A DNA stretch of 64,000 nucleotides from Saccharibacillus nicotianae (GTDB taxonomy: Bacteria; Bacillota; Bacilli; Paenibacillales; Paenibacillaceae). Made by a program: the position numbers and the translations under genes. The stretch covers positions 1,178,001 to 1,242,000 of the forward strand of contig NZ_JBHUGF010000010.1 of assembly GCF_042681745.1 (NCBI RefSeq). The letters are read 5' to 3'. Position 1 is the stretch's first letter, and each line of letters opens with the position of its first letter. Shown here piece by piece: positions 17,978-26,050 of this stretch. A model generated the notes under the pieces. It did not search any database. It was not told where the DNA came from and saw nothing but the letters and a program-made list of their open reading frames with translations.

Positions 17978-18006
17978 TTGCATGATCTTTGATGTTAGTC
18001 TATAAA
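17978..18006 (+). promoter_or_regulatory. sigma-A promoter of moeA
   Basis: TTGCAT (17978-17983), a 17-bp spacer and TATAAA (18001-18006), 59 bp before the moeA start. Confidence 0.6.
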
Positions 18007-18064
18007 AGAAAAGAATAGAAAAGTATATACATGCCAAATAGCTACATACAGGAGGAACCTCAAT

Positions 18065-19375
18065 ATGAAAGAACCACAATCATCGTTATTCAATAAACAG
18101 GATAGTTCAAATCCTGTTGACCATAATCCAGCTAAATTTAATCGTAAGCCTATTACTGCGGCGACTGCACAACAAAAAGTCGCTGATTATGTACGTCTTA
18201 TCGATACGGAAACAATATCACTCTATACAGCAGGCGGGCGGTTTTTGGCAGAAGATGTACAAGCCCCTCATCCATATCCGCATTTTCGACGCTCAGGGAT
18301 GGATGGTTATGCAGTGATAGCTAGTGATATTGCGCAAGCTTCCAGTGACCATATGATCTGGTTACAAGTGATTGATAATATTCCTTGTGGGCAGACACCA
18401 TCAGTGCCATTAATTCAGGGTACAGCCGCACGCATTATGACCGGAGCGATGGTACCCGACGAAGCAGACACAGTAGTAATGTTAGAAATGACAGAGAGTA
18501 GACAAGCAGAAGGAAAAGAATGGGTAGGTTTGAAGCGTTCGGTAGAGCAAGGGCGTAACATTACACCGATTGGACTTGAAATCCAAGCAGGAGATATGTT
18601 ATTGACCAAAGGAGCACAGATTGGTGCAGGAGAAATTTCAGTATTAGCTACATTTGGCGTACATGAGGTAGAAGTATATCGTCGTCCGCAGGTAGCGATC
18701 TTTTCAACAGGGACAGAGTTGCTATCTGTAGAACAACCGATTGAACCTGGCAAAATTCGTAATAGCAATTCGTACATGTTAGCTGAACAAGTTAAAGCAG
18801 CAGGCGGAGAACCCCATGTATTAGGTGCAATTATGGATGATCTTGAACTGGCACGTACAACTATGTTACAGGCTTTGTCTTCTTACGATATCGTGATCTC
18901 AAGTGGTGGGGTATCTGTAGGCGATTATGATGTTATGGGTGATTTGGTACGTAGTGATGAAGTGGAAATGCTATTTAACAAAATATCAATGCGTCCAGGG
19001 AGTGTCACTACAGGTGCAGTCAAAGACGGCAAATTATTATTCGCCTTATCTGGTAATCCGGGCGCTTGCTTTGTTGGTTGCGAATTACTGGTACGTCCAA
19101 CGATTCGGCAGATGATGAACTCCAAGCATGATTATTTACCAGAATGGACAGCAACATTAGGGCATGATTATCATAAAATCAATAGCTTTACCCGTTATGT
19201 ACGTGGAAGTATAGCTGTAGAAGAGGGTAAAATTGTCGCTTATCCTGCTAGTCTAGATGAATCAAGTGTGATGGTCACCATTAAAGATAGCGATTGCTTA
19301 ATTGTGATTCCACCTACTAGCGAAGTACTGCCAGCAGGAACGACTGTATCTGTGTTGCGTCTGAGTAGATCATAA
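18065..19375 (+). CDS. moeA: molybdopterin molybdenumtransferase MoeA
   Basis: Inserts molybdate into adenylylated molybdopterin in the last common step of molybdenum cofactor synthesis (cytoplasm). Seen: the MoeA entry region RSGMDGYAV, the central GAMVPDEADTVVMLE, and the MoCF-binding domain with IFSTGTELL and ISSGGVSVGDYD. A C-terminal beta domain completes 436 residues, about 30 longer than E. coli MoeA because of an N-terminal extension. AGGAGG precedes ATG 18065. It is followed after 1 nt by mobB, so they form one operon. No molybdoenzyme or molybdate transporter lies nearby. Confidence 0.94.
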   Translation: MKEPQSSLFNKQDSSNPVDHNPAKFNRKPITAATAQQKVADYVRLIDTETISLYTAGGRFLAEDVQAPHPYPHFRRSGMDGYAVIASDIAQASSDHMIWLQVIDNIPCGQTPSVPLIQGTAARIMTGAMVPDEADTVVMLEMTESRQAEGKEWVGLKRSVEQGRNITPIGLEIQAGDMLLTKGAQIGAGEISVLATFGVHEVEVYRRPQVAIFSTGTELLSVEQPIEPGKIRNSNSYMLAEQVKAAGGEPHVLGAIMDDLELARTTMLQALSSYDIVISSGGVSVGDYDVMGDLVRSDEVEMLFNKISMRPGSVTTGAVKDGKLLFALSGNPGACFVGCELLVRPTIRQMMNSKHDYLPEWTATLGHDYHKINSFTRYVRGSIAVEEGKIVAYPASLDESSVMVTIKDSDCLIVIPPTSEVLPAGTTVSVLRLSRS

Positions 19376-19376
19376 G

Positions 19377-19940
19377 ATGGCAGGTACTATGATTTCAGCT
19401 AGCGATCATCGTGTAAGTTCACCCGTCGTTATTCAGATTGTCGGTTACAAAAATTCAGGCAAAACTATATTAATCGGAGCGCTTTTACAACACTGGTCTG
19501 CTCAAGGCAAAAAAGTTGCTGTGATCAAACATGATGCCCATGAATTTGACATGGATCATGCAGGCACAGATACGTACGCTCACACACAATCAGGAGCAGC
19601 AGCCATAGCGATTAGTTCGTCTACACGAACAGCGATGATAGAGCAACAACCTTCATCATTAGAACAATTAATCGCTAGATTTGCTGTCGGTTATGACTTA
19701 ATTCTAGTAGAAGGATTTAAGCAAGCCGATTATCCTAAAGTTGTTATTGTTGCTGATCAAGAAGGGCTTTCTTTGCCTGCTAAATTATCACATGTCAAAT
19801 GGGTATACAATCGCTATGACCTGTCTATATCTTCAAATTTGAAAGAAATCACTTTTATTGATGCTAAAAAAGATGGTATTATAACGATAATCCATGAATT
19901 GGAAAATTATATTGAAGCTCAGGGGGAACATCAGAAATGA
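19377..19940 (+). CDS. mobB: molybdopterin-guanine dinucleotide biosynthesis protein MobB
   Basis: GTP-binding adaptor that assists MobA in forming Mo-bis-MGD. Seen: P-loop GYKNSGKT near residue 25, the typical HDAHEFDMDHAGTDTYAHTQSGA segment, and ILVEGFKQADYPKV. The 187 residues fit the family. The start is uncertain: ATG 19377 lies 1 nt after the moeA stop with a weak site, and ATG 19389 is in frame. It overlaps the next gene by 4 nt. Guanylylation of the cofactor implies a DMSO-reductase-family enzyme (for example a nitrate reductase or formate dehydrogenase) elsewhere in the genome. Confidence 0.92.
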   Translation: MAGTMISASDHRVSSPVVIQIVGYKNSGKTILIGALLQHWSAQGKKVAVIKHDAHEFDMDHAGTDTYAHTQSGAAAIAISSSTRTAMIEQQPSSLEQLIARFAVGYDLILVEGFKQADYPKVVIVADQEGLSLPAKLSHVKWVYNRYDLSISSNLKEITFIDAKKDGIITIIHELENYIEAQGEHQK

Positions 19941-20479
19941 AAATTACACTTATCGCCGGCAGTAATCGTCCGGACGCATCAACTACTTTACTTAGCCAGT
20001 ATATTGCCCGTCTGCTTCAAGAGCATGGACATGAAGCAGAAGTATTTAATTTGTATGAGCACCAATTACCGTTATACGGACCGGGTGAAGCGTATGGACA
20101 TGCAGAAGTACAGAAGCTTGCACAAGCTGCCAAATCTGCGGACGCACTTGTATTAGCAACACCTGAATATCATGGTTCGATTTCGGGTGTACTCAAAAAT
20201 GCATTAGATTTCTTGGGTAGTGATTATTTCAATAACAAAGCTGTTCTGTCTGCGAACTCGGCAGGCGGATTGATTGGTACTGCTTCTTTATTGCATTTAC
20301 AGACTATTGTTCGTAATGTACATGGGATTAACTGTCCAGAATGGATCTCAATTGGTGGATCACAGCGTGAATTTAATGAAAATGGAGAGCCTATCGATGA
20401 AGGAACCGAATTGCGTATTCGTAAAGCAGTAGAAAACTTTATTGATTTAGCAGCCAAATTAAGTAGTGCATCTGCTTAA
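19937..20479 (+). CDS. NADPH-dependent FMN reductase family protein
   Basis: Flavodoxin-like flavoprotein oxidoreductase (azo/chromate/quinone reductase group), 180 residues. Seen: N-terminal phosphate loop AGSNRPDASTT, the FMN contact TPEYHGSISGVLKNALDFLG, and SANSAGGLIGTASLLHLQTIVR. The start overlaps mobB by 4 nt with GGGGGAA upstream, so it is translated with the cofactor genes. A role in supplying reduced flavin or in metal reduction is possible, but the physiological substrate is not given by sequence. Confidence 0.88.
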   Translation: MKITLIAGSNRPDASTTLLSQYIARLLQEHGHEAEVFNLYEHQLPLYGPGEAYGHAEVQKLAQAAKSADALVLATPEYHGSISGVLKNALDFLGSDYFNNKAVLSANSAGGLIGTASLLHLQTIVRNVHGINCPEWISIGGSQREFNENGEPIDEGTELRIRKAVENFIDLAAKLSSASA

Positions 20480-20611
20480 ACTGAATTTATGATAAGTACA
20501 ATATGTGCATCGCCTATACTTATAGAGCATAAGATGGATCGAAAAGAAATATTAAGTTGGTTGAGGAGATATACCAGCACAAGTATTTCATAATAAAAAT
20601 GAATACAATCA

Positions 20612-20683
20612 CAAAAGCCCCTTACTTTCAGCATATAACTCACTCGTACAATGAGCATGTACTGAAATAGTAAGGGGCTTTTG
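20612..20683. terminator. long hairpin, probable bidirectional terminator
   Basis: CAAAAGCCCCTTACTTTCAG (20612-20631) pairs with 20662-20683, one small bulge, and CTCA/TGAG pairing in the loop. It sits between converging transcripts (FMN reductase + and recombinase -). The T-runs are only four bases, so termination is likely but not certain. The rest of the 338-bp gap 20480-20817 shows nothing I can name. Confidence 0.6.
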
Positions 20684-20817
20684 CTATAGATATCTTTTCA
20701 TCAATCATTCATAGGATCAGTATAGAAATAGCAATACATAATGTATAAGAACTGATTAAAAGCTATTTTTGTAAAGCATAGAGTGATAACAATGATCAAA
20801 TAATGACCATTTGTAAA

Positions 20818-21900
20818 CTATAGATCTGTTCTTTTTTCAATTGCTTCAGACATCGTTTTATCAGTAAGATGAGCATAAATTTCTGTCGTTTCTGTAGAGG
20901 CATGTCCTAACTGTTCTTTGGTTTTATAGATATCATTTTGTAAATAATAATCGGTTGCAAAAGAATGACGTAACTTGTGTACTGTAAGATAAGGTTTGCC
21001 AAAGCTTTTAGCATATTTCATAATCATCGCCTGGATCGCTCGCTTAGTCATACGCTTACCCGAAGATTGTCCGTTAGGACGGGCGACAAATAAGGCAGTT
21101 TCTTTTTTTGGCGTACGATAACGAGTTTCACGCAATTGTAGATAGGTTGCGATCTCATCTTTGGCTTGTTCTCGAAAATAAATAGGCGTTTTAAACGTTT
21201 CATCGTTGTTTCCTTTACGTGATACATACATCAATTTCTGATTAAGATCCAGATCAATTAAGTTGAGATTCACCACTTCTGATACACGTAAGCCTGAATT
21301 CAAAATCAAGCTCGTAATACAAGCATCCCGCTCGCGATTAAGTTCATAAGAATACAGCGCTTGTTTGTTAGTAGCAATATCTTCACGATATCCTTCTAAA
21401 ATATAGCCGACAAATTCCAGTAGCTCTTCATCTTCCAAAATTTTTCCTTTTAACTTGGCGGCGGTGTCTTTCGGTTTGTGCATCCGTTTTACTTCAACTT
21501 TTGCCATAATATTACGTTTAAGCAAAGGATAAAAATCATCATCTTCAGCAATTTGGCTTAAATAATGAAATAGCGAGCGAAGAGAAGATAATTTACGTGA
21601 TACGGTTACCCGTGTATTGGTTCCTTCTGTTCGAGTGGTCAGATGAAGACGATAGTTCGTAATGTCTTCCATCCGCAGTGTTTCCAATTCTAGCAATTGT
21701 ATCTGTTTGTAGTCAGCGGCTGTAGATAATCCTTCTACGATCATCCATCCAAAAAAAGATTCGTAATCTCGTATGTACTCCAGCAATGTAGATGGAGAAA
21801 GATCAGGTAATTTATAATTGATAAATTGCTCTACAAACCAGGGCATAGAAGGCAATTTTTCATCTAATTTCAAGCGATCTGCTATTTTTTGTACACTCAT
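20818..21900 (-). CDS. XerS-like tyrosine recombinase
   Basis: Site-specific recombinase of 360 residues resembling streptococcal XerS, the single-protein chromosome dimer resolvase. Seen: SAM-like N-terminal domain (MPWFVEQFINYKL...TLLEYIRDYESFFGWM, an arrangement shared with XerS) and a catalytic domain with R205 (SGLRVSE), K229 (SRKGNN), H308/R311 (HKLRHSFAT), H333 (LGHAST) and nucleophile Y342 (TEIYAHL). Start: GAGGTG with 9 nt to ATG 21900; the upstream GTG at 21912 overlaps that site. No phage, IS or attachment site surrounds it, which argues for a housekeeping or regulatory role. Bacillales normally use XerC/XerD (CodV/RipX), so this is an extra recombinase. Confidence 0.85.
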   Translation of the reverse strand: MSVQKIADRLKLDEKLPSMPWFVEQFINYKLPDLSPSTLLEYIRDYESFFGWMIVEGLSTAADYKQIQLLELETLRMEDITNYRLHLTTRTEGTNTRVTVSRKLSSLRSLFHYLSQIAEDDDFYPLLKRNIMAKVEVKRMHKPKDTAAKLKGKILEDEELLEFVGYILEGYREDIATNKQALYSYELNRERDACITSLILNSGLRVSEVVNLNLIDLDLNQKLMYVSRKGNNDETFKTPIYFREQAKDEIATYLQLRETRYRTPKKETALFVARPNGQSSGKRMTKRAIQAMIMKYAKSFGKPYLTVHKLRHSFATDYYLQNDIYKTKEQLGHASTETTEIYAHLTDKTMSEAIEKRTDL

Positions 21901-21920
21901 GTTGATATTCACCTCGTATT

Positions 21921-21957
21921 CGATTGTAGCACAAATAGAAACGGATCATCGGTTTCT
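21921..21957 (-). promoter_or_regulatory. recombinase promoter with overlapping palindrome
   Basis: On the minus strand an extended -10 (TGC-TACAAT) lies about 21 bp before the ATG. Immediately upstream, 21937-21957 is a near-perfect 21-bp palindrome: AGAAAC and GTTTCT arms, inner GAT/ATC, two mismatched pairs. No -35 is evident, so the palindrome may be an operator or a recombinase-binding site. Confidence 0.5.
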
Positions 21958-22067
21958 TCAATTGGAAATGATTTGCTTCTTTTAGAGAGAAAAGTATATA
22001 GTAAAAGGAAAAGAAAAAATCATATTTGGAATGTTAAACGACCTGACTTCGGTGATGGAGGTTCATC

Positions 22068-22565
22068 ATGAGATTAAAGCTTGAGCAAGTGCCACGTAGT
22101 CGCAGACGTGTCATCCGAGAAATGATGCAATTGTATCTTTATGATTTTACATATTATCTGAGTATTGATCTTGATGAAAAAGGTCGTTTTCCAGAATACC
22201 CGGGGTTAAATCAATATTGGAGTCAACCAGGTAAAAAGTTTCCATTTTTAATTTATGTAGATTCCTATATTGCTGGCTTCGCTCTGGTCGATCGGCTGAA
22301 AGATCCTTTAGAAGCAGATTATTATATGACCGAATTTTTTGTGTTAAAAAAATACAGGCGTACAGGAGTCGGTAAGTGGGCTGCTCATCAGTTATTTTCA
22401 CGTTATACAGGTACATGGAAAGTCACTCAAGTACAGACTAACCGTCCAGCACAGCTATTTTGGCGACAAATTATCGGAGAGTATACCAAAGAACACTATC
22501 GAGAAGTCATTCATCCACAGTACGGTAATCCGAGTCAGTATTTTGATACCCAACAAGTCGAATAA
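22068..22565 (+). CDS. GNAT family N-acetyltransferase
   Basis: Acetyl-CoA-dependent acetyltransferase fold of 165 residues; substrate unknown. Seen: central YIAGFALVDRL strand, ADYYMTEFFVLKKYRRTGVGKWAAHQLF, where R.TGVG is the acetyl-CoA pyrophosphate loop, and a final beta region with VQTNRPAQLFWRQI. GGAGG precedes ATG 22068. It is divergent from the recombinase gene and followed 42 nt later by an SDR gene in the same direction, so the two may be co-transcribed. Confidence 0.85.
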   Translation: MRLKLEQVPRSRRRVIREMMQLYLYDFTYYLSIDLDEKGRFPEYPGLNQYWSQPGKKFPFLIYVDSYIAGFALVDRLKDPLEADYYMTEFFVLKKYRRTGVGKWAAHQLFSRYTGTWKVTQVQTNRPAQLFWRQIIGEYTKEHYREVIHPQYGNPSQYFDTQQVE

Positions 22566-22607
22566 TATTGTTTACACCCTATCACAGCATAGAGAGGAAG
22601 ACACATT

Positions 22608-23381
22608 ATGTATTTACCATCATTTTCGTTATCTAATAAAAAAGCTATCGTAACAGGAGCCGGCAAAGGAATTGGACAAGCTCTGGCTGTTGGACTGGCT
22701 CAAGCTGGAGCCGATGTAGGATTAATCGCTAGAACAGGATCAGATCTGGAAGTGACCAAGCAATTGATCGAAAAGCACAGCAGTCGCAAAGCAATTTGTA
22801 TTACTGCGGATGTAACAGATCGTGAGCAAATGCAAGCCGCTTTTGATCGGTTTGAATTGGCTTTCGGCGCACCGGATATTCTGGTCAATAATGCAGGTAT
22901 GAATATTCGTTCCAAAGCGCTGGATGTTACTGATAGTGAATGGCATACAATTGTCGAGACGAACCTACATTCAGCTCTAATCGCTTCACAAATCGCTGCA
23001 CATCTAATGAAAGAACATGGTGGCGGCAAAATTATAAATATTGCTTCTGTTGGTGGACATACAGCTTTGCGTACAGGTGTTGTCTATGGCGCAACCAAAG
23101 CAGGCTTAATCCATATGACCAAAATTCTAGCTATGGAATGGGCGCAGTATGGAATTCAAGTCAACGGTATAGGTCCCTGGTATTTCCGTACTCCGCTTAC
23201 CGAGACTATTCTAGCGGATGAACAGTATGTGCAAGACATTTTAGATCGCACTCCTATGAAACGTGTAGGTAATCTAGAAGAAGTAGTCGGCCCGGTAGTC
23301 TTTTTAGCTTCCGAAGCCGCAGGGTATATTACAGGACAGACGATTATGGTAGACGGTGGAATGTCTGTATTTGGATTTTAA
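22608..23381 (+). CDS. SDR family oxidoreductase (gluconate 5-dehydrogenase-like)
   Basis: Classical short-chain dehydrogenase of 257 residues. Seen: cofactor motif TGAGKGIGQ, NNAG, catalytic Ser in IASVGG, the YGATK motif (YxxxK) and the C-terminal ITGQTIMVDGGM. The closest general resemblance is to gluconate 5-dehydrogenase/glucose 1-dehydrogenase-type sugar SDRs; a 3-oxoacyl reductase role cannot be excluded. An AGAGAGGAAG ribosome site is present, and a terminator follows at 23408-23439. Confidence 0.88.
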   Translation: MYLPSFSLSNKKAIVTGAGKGIGQALAVGLAQAGADVGLIARTGSDLEVTKQLIEKHSSRKAICITADVTDREQMQAAFDRFELAFGAPDILVNNAGMNIRSKALDVTDSEWHTIVETNLHSALIASQIAAHLMKEHGGGKIINIASVGGHTALRTGVVYGATKAGLIHMTKILAMEWAQYGIQVNGIGPWYFRTPLTETILADEQYVQDILDRTPMKRVGNLEEVVGPVVFLASEAAGYITGQTIMVDGGMSVFGF

Positions 23382-23407
23382 AGAACTTGTGATTACCTGT
23401 TATTCTT

Positions 23408-23439
23408 AATACACTAAGTATACGTGCTTAGTGTATTTT
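23408..23439 (+). terminator. intrinsic terminator after the SDR gene
   Basis: AATACACTAAG (23408-23418) pairs with CTTAGTGTATT (from 23427), followed by T's. It marks the left border of the AT-rich islet. Confidence 0.75.
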
Positions 23440-23481
23440 GGCATGTTATATACACATTTTACTTTGATAAGGAGAACAGAT

Positions 23482-23778
23482 ATGTCTAATGTCTACGATA
23501 TTTATCATGAAGCATATAACAAAGACAGTTGGCAAACATTTGTCGATATTCATCAAGAACTATATGATCCTATAGATCCTTCAATAAAAATAAAAATGAG
23601 TCAGACTACTATTCCAAAAGATATTCAAATCGTACTGCTTGCTAAGTTAGGTGAATATGCTTTTCAATGGATTGAACGTACCATTCCAGCTTTGGATCAT
23701 AAAACGCCGCTATCTTATTTACAAAGTGAACAAGGAACCAATGCACTTAGAGCAGCTATCATGCGTATGCCTAATTAA
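23482..23778 (+). CDS. small protein, possible MbcA/ParS (DUF2384)-like
   Basis: Cytoplasmic protein of 98 residues. Start chosen at ATG 23482, because AAGGAG lies 8 nt upstream; a longer frame from 23431 lacks a site. The C-terminal third, LDHKTPLSYLQSEQGTNALR, recalls the P..yL.te.G..al motif of the toxin-binding DUF2384 domain of MbcA/ParS/Xre antitoxins. The similarity is by eye only and the usual helix-turn-helix is not obvious. No RES-type toxin, the normal partner, is adjacent. It is the first gene of an AT-rich islet with two other accessory genes. Confidence 0.6.
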   Translation: MSNVYDIYHEAYNKDSWQTFVDIHQELYDPIDPSIKIKMSQTTIPKDIQIVLLAKLGEYAFQWIERTIPALDHKTPLSYLQSEQGTNALRAAIMRMPN

Positions 23779-23877
23779 CCATACTTGATAAAAGAAGTGC
23801 ACAAATTTTTTTCATGAATTATTTATATTTATGAGCAAAGCTCAATTAATAAATTTATAAATAAAAGGAGTGACATG

Positions 23878-24096
23878 ATGGTCTATAATATCTATGTCAC
23901 TCGAGCAGAAGATATATATGACAATGAGGATTCTCAGATTCTGCTGAAAGAACGGAAAGATCTTATTTATTCAGACAGTGAGCTAGAAGCCATAAGTAAA
24001 TTAGAAATAACATTGCCAAATGGATTTACATTGTCTCAAGAGCATGAAGAAATAGCGAATAGATTGCAAGGAAAAATTATTAGAGAAGAAGGATAA
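23878..24096 (+). CDS. hypothetical protein, 72 residues
   Basis: Not recognised. A small acidic protein rich in Glu, Asp, Ile and Leu (MVYNIYVTRAEDIYDNEDSQ ... LSQEHEEIANRLQGKIIREEG), with no signal or membrane segment. Supported as real by AAAAGGAG 7 nt before ATG 23878 and by coding-like codon use. ATG 23875 is also in frame but only 4 nt from the site. The small size, acidity and position next to a nuclease-like gene would suit an antitoxin, inhibitor or immunity protein. That is speculation. Confidence 0.55.
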   Translation: MVYNIYVTRAEDIYDNEDSQILLKERKDLIYSDSELEAISKLEITLPNGFTLSQEHEEIANRLQGKIIREEG

Positions 24097-24203
24097 TCAT
24101 ATTAAGTATATAAAAGTTATCAAGTTGATTTAATTATGTTTTTGAGTCATTTCAAAACATAGCTAACAATAGAACATGAGCAGATTGAGTTTAGGAGGTT
24201 ATT

Positions 24204-25100
24204 ATGAGAGGTAGAACTATTAAATTGTATACAATGAGTGAACAATATAAAAATTTACAAATAGCTGAATTAGGAAATTGGACAGGAAAAGTATATATAG
24301 GAGAAAGAAAACATGTACAACTCTTGAAAAAGTTTGAAGAATTATCTGCGCCTGGTATATATTTTTTAATGTCTGATATTGAAGAATCATACTTAAAGCG
24401 TATGTATATAGGAGAAGCTGATGAGGTAAATCAAAGATTACAAGATCATTTTAAGTCTAAAGATTGGTGGAGTACATTTGCTATTTTTATTAGTAAAGAT
24501 AATAACCTCACTAAAGCACATGTACGCTATTTAGAAAAAGAATTATATATTATAGCTAAAAATAATACTACTACTGTAAAAGTAGATAATACAAATATAC
24601 CTACTGGTTCTAAAATGCCTCAATCAGATCGAGAAGATATGGATGAATTTAGCGAAAATATAACGTTTGTTTTAAAAAATTTAAGGATTATGGATTTTAC
24701 TAAAACAAGTAGTGAAGATATTAATAATTTGGAACAGTCTAATTTAAACCAATTATCTATATCAGATAGTCCTATTTTTAAAATAAATATAGCTAAAAAA
24801 CAAGCTAAACTTCAAATTGTACATGGGGTATATAAGTTATTAAAAGGCTCTTATATTAGAAAAGAACATAATCGGGGATTTGTAGCACATAATTATTCTA
24901 AATTACGTAAACAGTTAGAAGATGAAAACTATTTTTCGGTATCAGAAGATAGTGACTTTTATATTTTGTTGAAAGATATTGATTTTAAATCACCATCTGC
25001 TGCAGGGGCTATTGTAAGAAACAGTTCAACAAATGGAAGAAAAGATTGGAAATTAGACAATGGGACTAGTTTAGATGACTATGAAAATAATTTACTATAA
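24204..25100 (+). CDS. GIY-YIG nuclease-like protein with DUF4357 tail
   Basis: 298 residues. Near residue 50, APGIYFLMSDIEES...RMYIGEADEVNQRLQDHF is the GIY-YIG core: GIY, then YIGEAD, then the basic/His helix. A later acidic residue (YLEKELYIIAKNN) matches the metal-binding Glu. A variable middle leads to a C-terminal DUF4357-like segment (SPSAAGAIVRNSSTNGRKDWKLDNGTS). DUF4357 is often fused to GIY-YIG, methyltransferase or restriction genes, so a DNA-targeting accessory role is likely. The codons are strikingly AT-rich compared with neighbours, a sign of recent transfer. GGAGG precedes ATG 24204. No methylase or helicase accompanies it. Confidence 0.78.
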   Translation: MRGRTIKLYTMSEQYKNLQIAELGNWTGKVYIGERKHVQLLKKFEELSAPGIYFLMSDIEESYLKRMYIGEADEVNQRLQDHFKSKDWWSTFAIFISKDNNLTKAHVRYLEKELYIIAKNNTTTVKVDNTNIPTGSKMPQSDREDMDEFSENITFVLKNLRIMDFTKTSSEDINNLEQSNLNQLSISDSPIFKINIAKKQAKLQIVHGVYKLLKGSYIRKEHNRGFVAHNYSKLRKQLEDENYFSVSEDSDFYILLKDIDFKSPSAAGAIVRNSSTNGRKDWKLDNGTSLDDYENNLL

Positions 25101-25148
25101 AAGAAAAAAGATGTTTATTCTATTTTTACTACAGGAAGGAAATTCACT

Positions 25149-25811
25149 ATGAAATCGATTGAACAATTGGTAAATACGCAGGAGCATGCATGGCAAGAAA
25201 TACAGGATGTGTTGAATCAAGGGGAAACGCCTTATACTATTTTGCCGAAACAAAATCTACAAGCACAATCTACACTGTTACAGATGCAAATTACAACGAA
25301 ATCGTATCTGGGTTGTATTGCGTATGAAACAGGTGGGATTTTATTTGATCAGGGGTGGATCAAGCTGTTAGGGTCAGGTAACGAACGTATCTATGGAGAT
25401 TTGTTATCATGGAATGGACAATCTCAAGCTGGACAACCTAACGCTATACAACCGATCGCCAAAGCATTAGTAGTGGCTTATGATGTGGTAGGCGGATTTT
25501 TTGCTCTGAACGGTGGAGGATTAGGTGAGCAACCTTCCATTTATTATTTTGCTCCAGATACACTAGAATGGGAAGATACCGAGTTATCTTATTCTGAATT
25601 TGTGATCTGGTTAGCTTCTGGACGATTGGCTCAATTTTATGAAACGATGCGCTGGAATGGTTGGCAAGAAGATATTTCTAGCTTGTCGCCTGATTGTGCG
25701 ATTCATTTTTATCCACCGCTTTGGACACAAGAAGGATCGACAGATCAAAGTAGCAAAAAAGCTGTTCCTATAGCGGAGTTTTGGAATATGCATATTAGTC
25801 CTTCTCAATAA
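25149..25811 (+). CDS. DUF2625 family protein
   Basis: Cytoplasmic protein of 220 residues, function unknown. Seen: the DUF2625 core, with an Ala/Trp-containing N-terminal helix (QEHAWQEIQDVLNQG), then GCIAYETGGILFDQGWIKLLGSGNERIYGDLLSWN, VVGGFFALNGGGLGEQPSIYYFAPDTLEWEDTELSYSEFVIWLASGRL, and the closing FYETMRWNGWQEDI. Its length fits the family. AGGAAGG precedes ATG 25149. Base composition returns to the local norm here, so the islet ends before this gene. A terminator follows. Confidence 0.82.
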   Translation: MKSIEQLVNTQEHAWQEIQDVLNQGETPYTILPKQNLQAQSTLLQMQITTKSYLGCIAYETGGILFDQGWIKLLGSGNERIYGDLLSWNGQSQAGQPNAIQPIAKALVVAYDVVGGFFALNGGGLGEQPSIYYFAPDTLEWEDTELSYSEFVIWLASGRLAQFYETMRWNGWQEDISSLSPDCAIHFYPPLWTQEGSTDQSSKKAVPIAEFWNMHISPSQ

Positions 25812-25829
25812 AATAAAGCAACAAAACCA

Positions 25830-25871
25830 AAAAACTCTAGTATACGTTATCAATGTATACAGAGTTTTTTT
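25830..25871 (+). terminator. intrinsic terminator after DUF2625
   Basis: AAAAACTCT plus TATAC (25830-25845) pairs with GTATAC plus AGAGTTTTTTT (25854-25871). Confidence 0.83.
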
Positions 25872-26050
25872 GCTTTTTATTGTAAGCATTATTGACTACT
25901 AGCTATATAAATATCGCTGTTTTAGACTATTTTAGTTAAAACAAAGACAAATACGACATATATTGAAGTGTATAAATGCCATATTTACGAACATTATGAT
26001 CTACTTTAGAATAAATGTAAGAATTGCTGACAAATGAAGGAGATGACATC

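Noticed and set aside
17964..18005. 14-codon ORF before moeA
   Set aside because: No ribosome site and it overlaps the moeA promoter.
18415..18777. 120-codon minus-strand ORF inside moeA
   Set aside because: Antisense shadow of a well-supported gene, with no ribosome site.
20737..20747. CATAATGTATA, matching the centre of E. coli dif, near the XerS-like gene
   Set aside because: Only the central part matches; the recombinase-binding arms are absent and the motif is a short AT palindrome.
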